IMG/VR virus record: IMGVR_UViG_3300021356_000066
Coordinates: 1 to 36,610 of that record
Length of the DNA: 36,610 bases
Origin: a virus
Reading direction: 5' to 3' (one strand)
The position numbers and the translations under genes are program-made. The notes below the pieces were generated by a model that saw nothing but the letters and a program-made list of their open reading frames with translations, did no database searches and was not told the origin of the DNA. This document shows positions 24,090 through 30,783 of the stretch, piece by piece (within the stretch, counting starts at the first letter, position 1; every line of letters begins with the position of its first letter).

Positions 24090-26010
24090 TTGTTTTACCT
24101 TCTATTTGTTTTTCTTTAAGGAGAGTGTCAGCAACTTTCATACGTCGCTCAAACTCTTTATCTTCTTGGTCACCTTCACGAAGGTTTCGAGTGATAGCAT
24201 TAATCTTATCAATTTCTAGCTCTTGCGGCACTACTTGAGCTTCTGCAGCCAACTTAGCAGCCCTAGCTTGTGACTCCTGCGCTTGAGCAGACAGTGCTGC
24301 GGTCTGTGACTGCTGGAACTGTAACTGTGCCTGTTGCGCTGCCTGAGCCATCTGTTGTTGTTGTGGGTTAGGCTGCATAGCTTGTTGCATAGCCGCAAGA
24401 AGTTCTTCACGGTTAGACAAGTTCATGTTGTCTACAACAGACTGAATCAAGGTTGTATAAAGCGGTGAATCTTTGCCCATAGTCTGTAACAACTGTACAA
24501 GCTGAGTGACTTCGTACTCACGAGCAATAACGCCTAGTGTACTGCTAGCGTTAAACTTGTAGTCCGCAACAGGGTAGTTTTCTGGATCAAACTGCATATA
24601 GCGATATGCCGCTTTCTTAACAAACGGAATCAAGAACGATTGCTGGAAGTTAATCAAGGTGCGCTTGTGACGTTTAATAATAGCGCCAAGAGACATACTG
24701 ATACCAGCGGCAGTAGCCTCGCCGTTAACACTACCAGCAATTCCTGCTGAGTCAACTGCTCCGGTGGCTTGCTGTACCATCTGCTGCAATGCTCCGGCCT
24801 GAGCAAAAGTAATTTGACTAACTTGACCAAAGTTGAATGGTTGAAGAACTTCTTTAGGATTTCCACTGGTTAAGATCATCTTTCCGGGGCGTACTTCTGG
24901 TTTTGCACCGCGAGGTAGCCTAGTTGCGTCAATAGCCATCATTGGGTGAATAGTGAGGCTCAAAGCGTCGATACGTGCGCGTAGTTCGGTATCTAGAGCC
25001 TTCTGAGAGTTGTAACCTTTTTCGCAAACACCACGACCCCAGAAGCGTCCGGGTACTACGTCCCAAGGAAACGCAACAATAGGACGATCTGTCATCATGT
25101 AAGGGTTGGCTTCTGCTTTAAGAAGAATACCCCCGTTAGCAACCACTACAACGGCCTCTACGTACTTTGAGTTAGAGTCTTCCTCAAGTACTGCTTCTTC
25201 GTCATCTTCGCTTAGAGCGGAGTTTAGAAGCTCTCTGGGGACAAGCCCATAGTACTTAGTGAGTCGTACCTTGTCATCGTTGTAAATTGTAATGTCTTGG
25301 TCAGGTTCAAGATCAGTGTCAGGAGCAGCAGGACCAACATAAACACTTTTGTAAACACCCTGTTCTTGCAGTAGTTCTACTTGGTGTAAGCTTACAAATT
25401 CGTCTACAGCTACGCCCATGGCGTCTTCTACAGAGGTAGCTACAGGGTCAATCAGGAAGTTCTGAGGCAGTACGGGCTTAAGTTTAACCTTGACACGGTC
25501 TGTAATGTTTACTCCTACTGCTTGCAAATCTCCTCCCATAATGGGTTGAGTAGCAGGAGCCATCTCTTTCATTTCTTCGATAACAATTTCGCCAATGCCC
25601 GTGCCAAAGACTGCAGCGTTAATTAGGCACTCAGCGACGGCCTTACGTACCATACACTCTTCAAAGTCTTCTGTGAGTTTATTCCTAAGAAACTGTACGT
25701 CTTGCTTGTCGGTGTCACCAAAGTTGTCGCTTACGTCAAACCACTTGCCACGTCCAAAGGTGGCTTCTTCTAGTTCCGCTACATTAGACTCAACTGCCTG
25801 TTGAAGTGCAGGAGAAATAATGCGGGAACGCTCAGACCTACGCTCACTGTCAGCAGGGTCCCATATACCACGCCATAGTCTATAATATTCTTCAAATCTT
25901 GCTTCATAATTACTTTCGTAGTAGTCCCTCCAGTCTTCACACTTGGTAATAACCCAATCTTCAATTGTTTCTTGAACCATAAGTGGGTCTTGTTCATATA
26001 AGTCAGTCAT
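23959..26010 (-). CDS. Portal protein (head-tail connector)
   Basis: The 683-aa protein fits podovirus portals of the T7 gp8-like type, the dodecameric ring through which DNA is packaged and ejected. It follows the large terminase by one base. The N-terminal part (WRDYYESNYEARFEEYYRLW, RIISPALQQAVESNVAELEE) and the middle (GRFWGRGVCEKGYNSQKALD, AGSVNGEATAAGISMSLGA) are typical. Residues about 540-600 are a Gln/Ala-rich helix (barrel region), and the last 50 are Pro/Gly-rich. The last 131 nt also encode the nested frame at 23886-24089. Confidence 0.88.
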   Translation of the reverse strand: MTDLYEQDPLMVQETIEDWVITKCEDWRDYYESNYEARFEEYYRLWRGIWDPADSERRSERSRIISPALQQAVESNVAELEEATFGRGKWFDVSDNFGDTDKQDVQFLRNKLTEDFEECMVRKAVAECLINAAVFGTGIGEIVIEEMKEMAPATQPIMGGDLQAVGVNITDRVKVKLKPVLPQNFLIDPVATSVEDAMGVAVDEFVSLHQVELLQEQGVYKSVYVGPAAPDTDLEPDQDITIYNDDKVRLTKYYGLVPRELLNSALSEDDEEAVLEEDSNSKYVEAVVVVANGGILLKAEANPYMMTDRPIVAFPWDVVPGRFWGRGVCEKGYNSQKALDTELRARIDALSLTIHPMMAIDATRLPRGAKPEVRPGKMILTSGNPKEVLQPFNFGQVSQITFAQAGALQQMVQQATGAVDSAGIAGSVNGEATAAGISMSLGAIIKRHKRTLINFQQSFLIPFVKKAAYRYMQFDPENYPVADYKFNASSTLGVIAREYEVTQLVQLLQTMGKDSPLYTTLIQSVVDNMNLSNREELLAAMQQAMQPNPQQQQMAQAAQQAQLQFQQSQTAALSAQAQESQARAAKLAAEAQVVPQELEIDKINAITRNLREGDQEDKEFERRMKVADTLLKEKQIEGKTNVDRPRTTPAPAASQPRVPRNVPTPSRPTNQGGPTGNQGGGTI

Positions 26011-26011
26011 A

Positions 26012-27265
26012 TTAGTATCCTGCTACCACGTCTAAAATATCATGGTCTTCTATTTCGTAGTCGTAGTCATACGCTACATTTGCCAGTTGGTCGATGTACG
26101 CCAAAGCGTCCACTAAGTCGTCATGGGTCAAAGGGTCAGGAAACTGAAAGAGTTGGTCTAGAAATCTAGAGTTCCACTCTCCTTTGTTCAGCGTAATGTA
26201 CCCATTTTCAAAGCGTCCTTGTAACGCCCACATTACCCTGTCTGTTTTCTTTTTGTTACCGTGTGTCAACTCTTCTACTCTAAAGAATGTTCCGTACCGC
26301 TTCTGTAGATCCATCAGAGGTGACATAACGGCTTGTTTAGCAATACCTCTTTCGATTCCCACCGATATGGGACGGTAATCTCTAACGGCCTGAAATATCT
26401 TAGCTGCTGTTTCGTCAAGTGACCATCGACCGTATATGATATTGTCAACAAACCAACCATGCTCATTGACCTTAACCACGGCGATCGCTGTGTCGTCAAG
26501 TTTGGAATTCTTAGTCTTTTTCTTGTTGACTTCCTCAAATCCTGCCAAGTCAACTGCAATGTAGTAATCTCCTATTTCGGGCCTATCTTCACTAAATTGG
26601 ACCCAGTCTTCCTTAAACATTTCTGACCCACGCGCTTCAAAGCTTGCCATAAACTCTTGGCGAAACGCATAAGAAGACATAGACTTTTTAGCAATATCAA
26701 TTTCGTCCGGGTCCAGCAACGGATTGTCGTAAGAAGTAAAGTGGTATGCAGCGTACGTCGAATCATTGCTTAACTCCGCGTATTTGTACAGTTCGTAGAA
26801 GTGGTTGCGACCCATAGGTGTTCCTATGAACATTGCACATCCCTTCTGGTCAGCCAAAGCAGGTCTCAGGATCTGCTCAAATACCTCAGGCTTCATGTCA
26901 GCGTACTCGTCCATTACGAGGAACTTGAGGCTAACTCCTCGCATAGTTTCGGGGCGGTCGGCTCCCTTGAGACTGATAGTGGCTCCATTAATAAGCTTAA
27001 TTTGAAGATTATTAACATGACTACCACTGATAACTTCATGCCCGAGATCGAGAAGGGTGGTCCACATGATGTCTCTGGCTTGTCCCTGAGTAGGTGCGAC
27101 GTAAAATACATGTCCTTTGTCTGCCTGTAGTGCGTTAACGATTAACATCCACGCTGCTAACCTAGACTTACCCGTACGTCGCCCAGCAGCTACTATTTTA
27201 AATCTTGTGTCGTCTGCCCAGACCTGTTGTTGCCAAGGCAGTAGTTCTATGTTTAGATCAGTCAA
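26012..27265 (-). CDS. terL: Terminase large subunit (packaging ATPase-nuclease)
   Basis: The 417-aa motor protein has a Walker A-like AAGRRTGKS (residues 26-34) and Walker B LVMDE (116-120) with the catalytic glutamate. The coupling motif region is FIGTPMGRN, and a C-terminal RNase H-like nuclease is marked by D239 (AVDLAG) and HDDLVDALAY (381-390). It cuts concatemers and drives DNA into the prohead. It is short compared with the 586-aa T7 subunit, but both domains are present. It overlaps the preceding gene by 4 nt (ATGA) and is followed by portal. Confidence 0.95.
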   Translation of the reverse strand: MTDLNIELLPWQQQVWADDTRFKIVAAGRRTGKSRLAAWMLIVNALQADKGHVFYVAPTQGQARDIMWTTLLDLGHEVISGSHVNNLQIKLINGATISLKGADRPETMRGVSLKFLVMDEYADMKPEVFEQILRPALADQKGCAMFIGTPMGRNHFYELYKYAELSNDSTYAAYHFTSYDNPLLDPDEIDIAKKSMSSYAFRQEFMASFEARGSEMFKEDWVQFSEDRPEIGDYYIAVDLAGFEEVNKKKTKNSKLDDTAIAVVKVNEHGWFVDNIIYGRWSLDETAAKIFQAVRDYRPISVGIERGIAKQAVMSPLMDLQKRYGTFFRVEELTHGNKKKTDRVMWALQGRFENGYITLNKGEWNSRFLDQLFQFPDPLTHDDLVDALAYIDQLANVAYDYDYEIEDHDILDVVAGY

Positions 27266-27603
27266 AAGTTCAACCTTGGTGTCGCTGGTACTAACTCAAA
27301 AGAAATAATACTGACAAACGTAGAGCCAGCTTCTGGAGTAAGCGTTAGGGTGTCTCCTTCTTTTGCTACAAGAAACTCACCGTACTGTCCACCGAACTCT
27401 AGAAAGTCTTTGGACCCTACGTTCTTCCCTGACAGGAAATCAATATTGACGCTGTTGTGTACCCAACGTGCATCAATACTTTTGCTGCTGCCTGTTGTGT
27501 TCGATATAAACAAATACGTAACTATAGCGTCGTAGCCAGTAGGCACGTCCAAGATAGTATTGGAAGAACCCGCAGTCAATGCGTCACCATGAGAAAACTT
27601 CAT
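27262..27603 (-). CDS. Small beta-rich protein between endolysin and terminase
   Basis: The 113-aa protein begins MKFSHGDALTAGSSNTILDV and is predicted to be a beta-sandwich (YDAIVTYLFISNTTGSSKSI, GDTLTLTPEAGSTFVSIISF). It resembles small minor virion proteins of marine phages that decorate heads or tails, but I cannot name a family. The ATG at 27603 shares TAATG with the endolysin stop and is preferred to an upstream TTG at 27615. Its end overlaps terL by 4 nt. Confidence 0.75.
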   Translation of the reverse strand: MKFSHGDALTAGSSNTILDVPTGYDAIVTYLFISNTTGSSKSIDARWVHNSVNIDFLSGKNVGSKDFLEFGGQYGEFLVAKEGDTLTLTPEAGSTFVSIISFELVPATPRLNF

Positions 27604-27953
27604 TAGTACAACCAAATCACTGGAGTAGTACCCCTAGTGTCCACATGTACAAACGTATCAGCAATACCCACACCAGTAAAACCAAGGTTTAAAGCATTAG
27701 CCACAATAGTGTAGCGGTGGGCGGCATTAGTTATTTTTATGTCAGCCGCGATTCCTTGGGCATGTGTTCCCGGCACTTCCTTTTTTCTTTCAATAGGGTG
27801 CTGAGTTGGATGACGGTAACCAGACGTCACCTCAAACGGGAAGCCACATGCACCCCGCAATTGGTCTAACTTCTCTAGGAATTCTTGTTCCATGTTGTTG
27901 GTGCCAGTGACCTGACAGTCAAACTCTTCTCTTGTGAAGTGCTTAAGACCCAT
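27603..27953 (-). CDS. M15 family peptidase endolysin (L-Ala-D-Glu or D-Ala-D-Ala type)
   Basis: The 116-aa enzyme has the peptidase M15 pattern: HFTREEFDCQ at the N-terminus, SGYRHP near 44-49, and zinc ligands H64 (THAQG), D71 (AADIK) and H103 (FVHVD). It should cleave peptide bonds in peptidoglycan after the holin opens the membrane. It lacks a signal peptide, so it needs the holin. It is encoded between the small and large terminase genes, about 11.6 kb from the holin cassette, though in the same strand and arm. It overlaps terS by 11 nt. Confidence 0.88.
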   Translation of the reverse strand: MGLKHFTREEFDCQVTGTNNMEQEFLEKLDQLRGACGFPFEVTSGYRHPTQHPIERKKEVPGTHAQGIAADIKITNAAHRYTIVANALNLGFTGVGIADTFVHVDTRGTTPVIWLY

Positions 27954-28329
27954 CTACTACTTCTCCTTCTATGATATCGTCTGGAGTAGTTACTTCGGCA
28001 GTACCGACACCTGTAATATTAATTTGTATAGCGTTTCTACCGGTGTCTTTGACTACGTCTTTCTCAAAAGCACCCACTGGTAGTATACGGTCCATCACAA
28101 GTTTCCAAGCAGCAGCTTGATTCTTATGGTCATTGTCTAAAGCAGCATCAAAAATAGTCTCTAGGACCTTACGAGACTTAGGACTAGCCAACATTCTAGC
28201 CTTGTACTCATTAATTATCGCTGCGTCACCCTTGGGTCGGCCTACTTGACCCTTGTTTCCGGGCTTTACAGCGGCTACTTCGGACTTCCGGGGTCTGCCA
28301 CGACCTCTTTTTTTAATTTCAGTGGTCAT
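27943..28329 (-). CDS. terS: Putative terminase small subunit
   Basis: The 128-aa protein is placed just upstream of the packaging genes and is first in the leftward operon. It starts with an AT-hook-like KKRGRGRPRKS (residues 6-16) and a second GRPKGD, then a helical core (ARMLASPKSRKVLETIFDAA, AAAWKLVMDRILPVGAFEKD) and an acidic C-terminal strand region. DNA-binding tail plus oligomerising helices fits small terminases of podoviruses. The strong promoter at 28358-28386 lies about 30-57 nt before the ATG. Confidence 0.78.
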   Translation of the reverse strand: MTTEIKKRGRGRPRKSEVAAVKPGNKGQVGRPKGDAAIINEYKARMLASPKSRKVLETIFDAALDNDHKNQAAAWKLVMDRILPVGAFEKDVVKDTGRNAIQINITGVGTAEVTTPDDIIEGEVVDGS

Positions 28330-28357
28330 AACATAAATTATCCCTAATTACAACAAT

Positions 28358-28386
28358 AGTATAACACAAGTTGACACGAAAGTCAA
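28358..28386 (-). promoter_or_regulatory. Sigma70-type promoter of the leftward structural operon
   Basis: On the minus strand TTGACT (complement of 28381-28386), a 17-bp spacer and TATACT (complement of 28358-28363) give a near-consensus host promoter. Transcription should begin near 28351, 22 nt before the small terminase ATG. Confidence 0.85.
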
Positions 28387-28544
28387 GCTATTTTAAAGGT
28401 AAAAGCAGTAGAAGTATAAACACGAGTAAAATCAACAGGTTACATGAGTTTAATTTATGGGTAATTTTCCTAATTTTGACCTATTTTGTGCGTAAGGGGC
28501 TACTACAAAAGTACAACACATGTCAACCCCTCCCCCGGGGCCTA

Positions 28545-28592
28545 AAGTTATCCACAAGTTGCACACAAGGCGGGATAACCTGTGGATAACTT
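28545..28592. promoter_or_regulatory. Inverted pair of consensus DnaA boxes (putative replication origin)
   Basis: AAGTTATCCACA and TGTGGATAACTT form a perfect 12-bp inverted repeat with a 24-bp gap. Each arm contains TTATCCACA, the high-affinity DnaA box of E. coli (28548-28556 and, reversed, 28581-28589). A related GGGATAACC lies at 28572. Together with the nearby AT-rich DNA and direct repeats this suggests an origin bound by host DnaA. A phage operator is the alternative. Confidence 0.6.
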
Positions 28593-28777
28593 GGGGTGCG
28601 ACACTGGCATGGTTTGTGCTTGTGTTGACAAGTGTGTGAGCTTGTGTTGGACCCTTTGGACCTACCTTATATCACACGCGCACACGCGACTAGCACGGAA
28701 TAACATAAGCAGTCAATAGTCCAAATGTGTGAATATTTACGCTTCACATCTGGGTCAACCTGTGGCTTACTACACAC

Positions 28778-29068
28778 ATGGCGAGACGGGGACCGAAGCC
28801 ACCCCAAATGAGAATGATTCTTATGACTACACTAGACAGAGACACAGCGAAGAACATCGCGGAGATTATGACGACATACATGGTATGGGACAGCATCGCA
28901 AGTGATGCGCTAGACGATCCGGAGAAGACTAGCGACGACTATCGCCGGTATCGTGCATGGTCATACGAGGCAGTAGTAGAACTTGCGGACGTCTACGGAA
29001 TCGAGTTGCCAACAATCACACTCGCTAGGCGATACCTGCGAGACGAATACAGACAACTCGCGGCATAG
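28778..29068 (+). CDS. First early gene, unknown function
   Basis: This 96-aa protein begins MARRGPKPPQMRMILMTTLD; I do not recognise it. The first ten residues are basic (RRGPKP, somewhat like an AT-hook) and the rest is acidic and helical, with SYEAVVELADVYGIELPTIT near the end. Downstream ATGs at 28808 and 28823 are alternative starts; none has a good ribosome site, so a leaderless or short-leader mRNA is possible. As first gene of the rightward arm it could be a DNA-binding regulator or a host-takeover protein; nothing proves it. Confidence 0.65.
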   Translation: MARRGPKPPQMRMILMTTLDRDTAKNIAEIMTTYMVWDSIASDALDDPEKTSDDYRRYRAWSYEAVVELADVYGIELPTITLARRYLRDEYRQLAA

Positions 29069-29072
29069 GAGC

Positions 29073-29120
29073 GTTGACTAATCGCAGGGGATTCGCTAGA
29101 GTCCTCTGCAGTGAGTCAAC
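29073..29120 (+). promoter_or_regulatory. Long imperfect RNA hairpin between early genes (possible RNase III site)
   Basis: GTTGACT pairs with AGTCAAC (29073-29079 with 29114-29120) and GCAGGGGA with TCCTCTGC (29084-29091 with 29102-29109, one G-U). The two stems are separated by a 4x4 internal loop and capped by 10 nt. No T-run follows, so it is not a terminator. T7 early mRNA is cut by RNase III at comparable structures. A second small hairpin (CCGCA-TAGG-TGCGG, 29133-29146) follows. Confidence 0.5.
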
Positions 29121-29169
29121 ACACGACTAGCACCGCATAGGTGCGGAGAGCCACAGGAGGCATTGACAC

Positions 29170-29364
29170 ATGAAGTACCTAGAGTTAGAACACGAGACAC
29201 ACGGACACGTACGCATTGAGTGGAACGAGAACGCATCATTTAACTTTCAGACACCCAGCGGTGGACAATGGGTAGACTTCCACGCATTCACGTGTTACGG
29301 TCTAGAGACTGAACACGAGGCATTCACAGAAGCACTAGAGGCACTGGAGGAGTTAGAGGCATGA
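29170..29364 (+). CDS. Small acidic early protein
   Basis: This 64-aa protein (MKYLELEHETHGHVRIEWNE) has a beta-rich first half and a Glu/Ala/Leu helix at the end (EAFTEALEALEELEA). The family is unknown. The ribosome site AGGAGG (29155-29160) lies 9 nt before the ATG. It overlaps the next gene by 4 nt (ATGA). Small acidic early proteins in T7-like phages often inhibit host enzymes, but there is no direct evidence here. Confidence 0.75.
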   Translation: MKYLELEHETHGHVRIEWNENASFNFQTPSGGQWVDFHAFTCYGLETEHEAFTEALEALEELEA

Positions 29365-29636
29365 GACAGATTGAACAGAAGATGGTAGAGGCATTGAACA
29401 ACGGCGATAACTGGGAGTTAGCGAATACAGAAGTAGTTAGCGACGGCGAGGGTTTAAGCTGGGTATACTTGCATGGACACATGATAGCGTTGTCGGTTGA
29501 TGGGATCATTGAGCCTATTCGTGAGACGCTATTGAAATGGCCTACACGCACCACCATGTCACGCCTTCGCGCCTTAGGTGTGGACGTATGCACACGACGT
29601 GGAGACATCTATCTGAACGGGGAGAAACTAGCATGA
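29361..29636 (+). CDS. Small conserved early phage protein
   Basis: The 91-aa protein starts MRQIEQKMVEALNNGDNWEL, has a central strand pattern (LSWVYLHGHMIALSV) and TRTTMSRLRALGVDV near the end. This arrangement, an N-terminal helix followed by VYLHGH and TTxSRLRAL, is seen in small proteins of many T7-like phages. No function is known to me. It overlaps neighbours by 4 nt on each side. Confidence 0.72.
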   Translation: MRQIEQKMVEALNNGDNWELANTEVVSDGEGLSWVYLHGHMIALSVDGIIEPIRETLLKWPTRTTMSRLRALGVDVCTRRGDIYLNGEKLA

Positions 29637-29812
29637 ACAACGTAATACAAGAGTATCTTGCACTGGTAGAGCGTACAGTATACCATAGCGACCTAGACGC
29701 ATTTGACGCGCTAGAGCAGTTGGAGGAGGACTACCCAGAGTTGGCAGACTTGGTCTATCAATCGGCTGGTCCTCTGGCATACGACATACAAAACAACGAG
29801 GTGACATCATGA
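29633..29812 (+). CDS. Small acidic helical early protein
   Basis: This 59-aa protein begins MNNVIQEYLALVERTVYHSD, is probably two helices and is acidic. The family is unknown. The start is the ATG at 29633 in an ATGA overlap with the previous stop, with GGGGAGA upstream. The frame is open further upstream, but that part shadows the preceding gene. It also overlaps the next gene by 4 nt. Confidence 0.75.
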   Translation: MNNVIQEYLALVERTVYHSDLDAFDALEQLEEDYPELADLVYQSAGPLAYDIQNNEVTS

Positions 29813-30045
29813 ACTTCGGACGCTATACAATCTGGTACAACCACGAGGACCACGTGTGGGACATCTACGACTCACGCAAGGGTTTCAGGTACCCAGAGTA
29901 CACCATCAACAACTACTCACGGCTCCTATGCGGTCTTCGGGACCGCTTGGGATTCCTAGACACTGACAAGAACCACCGGAGATTCTGGAGAGTCATCCGA
30001 TGGTGGGACAAGCTACGACACGGGAGGTACTCGCCATGGAACTAA
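29809..30045 (+). CDS. Small aromatic-rich basic early protein
   Basis: The 78-aa protein (MNFGRYTIWYNHEDHVWDIY) is rich in Trp, Tyr and Arg. A basic C-terminal helix (RRFWRVIRWWDKLRHGRYSP) could bind nucleic acid or membrane. The family is unknown. Translation is coupled to the preceding gene by ATGA. The last 10 nt overlap the tiny membrane protein gene at 30036. Confidence 0.75.
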   Translation: MNFGRYTIWYNHEDHVWDIYDSRKGFRYPEYTINNYSRLLCGLRDRLGFLDTDKNHRRFWRVIRWWDKLRHGRYSPWN

Positions 30046-30143
30046 TGCTCACACTGGCACTGATGGGCGCCTGCTTCGGCTTTGGCTGGATAATTGGACA
30101 TGCCGCAGGATACGAGACGGGGAGAAACGAATGGCCCAGATAA
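30036..30143 (+). CDS. 35-aa membrane peptide
   Basis: ATG at 30036 opens a 35-aa frame ending at TAA 30141-30143. It starts MELMLTLALMGACFGFGWII, giving one transmembrane helix of about 20 residues, then a short polar tail. GGGAGG (30022-30027) lies 8 nt before the ATG, and the gene overlaps both neighbours. Size, membrane span and ribosome site suggest a real membrane peptide, perhaps acting on the host inner membrane. Confidence 0.7.
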   Translation: MELMLTLALMGACFGFGWIIGHAAGYETGRNEWPR

Positions 30144-30403
30144 CACTAGAGGAGGACGCTAGACGCTACGTGGAGGTCCTACGGTCTCCGGCTAGCGCAT
30201 GGGGCCGACACATGGTGCCTTTCAACTGGAAGAACAAGGAGGGAAAGATAGTGGAGGACTGTACAACGTCGGACAGCTGGCGGTCCTACATGGGCAGACG
30301 CTACGGCGTACAGGAGACGGACAGAGCGATACAGGAAGCACTAGGGCAGTCGTTTACCCATAGAGGTACGACGTGGTTCTATGACGGCACTGAGGAGGAC
30401 TAG
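30131..30403 (+). CDS. Small early protein of unknown function
   Basis: This 90-aa soluble protein (MAQITLEEDARRYVEVLRSP) has helices at both ends and a central WRSYMGRRYGVQETDRAIQE. No family was recognised. GGGGAGA (30119-30125) precedes the ATG, and the start overlaps the membrane peptide gene by 13 nt. Confidence 0.75.
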   Translation: MAQITLEEDARRYVEVLRSPASAWGRHMVPFNWKNKEGKIVEDCTTSDSWRSYMGRRYGVQETDRAIQEALGQSFTHRGTTWFYDGTEED

Positions 30404-30405
30404 AC

Positions 30406-30507
30406 ATGTTTGAGAACTGGCAACCATTTTGGGACGTGTTGATATTGGTATCAACATCTGGTATACTCACGCTTTGGCTATACTTGAAAGGAGAGCTTGA
30501 CGAGTGA
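30406..30507 (+). CDS. 33-aa membrane peptide
   Basis: The ATG at 30406 follows GAGGAGG (30392-30398) by 7 nt. The frame encodes MFENWQPFWDVLILVSTSGI and a short tail ending KGELDE: one transmembrane helix (about 11-28) with an N-terminal aromatic patch. It overlaps the next gene by 4 nt (GTGA). Function unknown. Confidence 0.7.
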   Translation: MFENWQPFWDVLILVSTSGILTLWLYLKGELDE

Positions 30508-30635
30508 AATATATAGTTGGAGGCTTGGGCCTACTCATGGCCCCTTTTCTGTTACCCTTGGTGACTTTGGCCGCCTTGGTGTACATAGTGAGCGCAGTAT
30601 TCAAAGACAACACAGGAGACACAGACAATGACTAG
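30504..30635 (+). CDS. 43-aa membrane peptide with GTG start
   Basis: GTG at 30504 overlaps the previous stop (GTGA) and has AAAGGAGA (30487-30494) upstream. The product is almost wholly hydrophobic (KYIVGGLGLLMAPFLLPLVT, then LAALVYIVSAVF), enough for one long or two short membrane helices, with a polar tail KDNTGDTDND. It overlaps the next gene by 8 nt. The pair with 30406-30507 may act together. Confidence 0.7.
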   Translation: MKYIVGGLGLLMAPFLLPLVTLAALVYIVSAVFKDNTGDTDND

Positions 30636-30783
30636 AGAAACATGGGAGATGTGGGCAGACGAGTATCAGGAGTACTACGACGACGAGACTCCGGTATACC
30701 CAGACGATCTGGAGGAGTGGAAGAAGGAGGAACAGAAGGTGATAGACGAAGTCATACAGGCACTACAGGGGGTCACAGCATGA
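30628..30783 (+). CDS. 51-aa very acidic early protein
   Basis: ATG at 30628, with AGGAGA (30613-30618) upstream, gives a 51-aa acidic protein (MTRETWEMWADEYQEYYDDE, later DDLEEWKKEEQKVIDEVIQA). The high Asp/Glu/Tyr/Trp content resembles DNA-mimic inhibitors in composition, but there is no specific match. It overlaps the next gene by 4 nt (ATGA). Confidence 0.7.
   Translation: MTRETWEMWADEYQEYYDDETPVYPDDLEEWKKEEQKVIDEVIQALQGVTA

Larger units (their letters stand above)
28330..28777. other. Divergent intergenic control region and origin candidate
   Basis: This 448-bp stretch has no convincing gene. From left to right it holds the leftward promoter, an AT-rich segment (28386-28480), a CCCCTCCCCCGGGGCC box (28527-28542) and an inverted pair of DnaA boxes (28545-28592). 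Then come two GCTTGTGTTG direct repeats 22 bp apart (28618 and 28640) and a CACACGCG octamer repeated twice (28673-28688). AACCTGTGG occurs twice (28577, 28757). CGACTAGCAC at 28687 recurs at 29124. No good rightward promoter was found, although TTGACA occurs at 28625 without a matching -10. Confidence 0.7.

Noticed and set aside
28371-28589. 72-codon plus-strand ORF in the divergent control region
   Set aside because: It runs across the leftward promoter -35 box, the GC box and both DnaA boxes, has a non-ATG start without a ribosome site, and its product looks random.
28625-28672. Rightward early promoter using TTGACA at 28625 and TTATAT at 28667
   Set aside because: The gap between the boxes is 36 bp, and no -10 hexamer occurs 16-18 bp after the TTGACA. 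The rightward promoter stays unlocated.
29324-29608. Minus-strand ORFs under the early genes (also 29628-29810, 31312-31533 and 31707-31892)
   Set aside because: The opposite strand is a continuous series of overlapping genes with ribosome sites; the minus frames have none.
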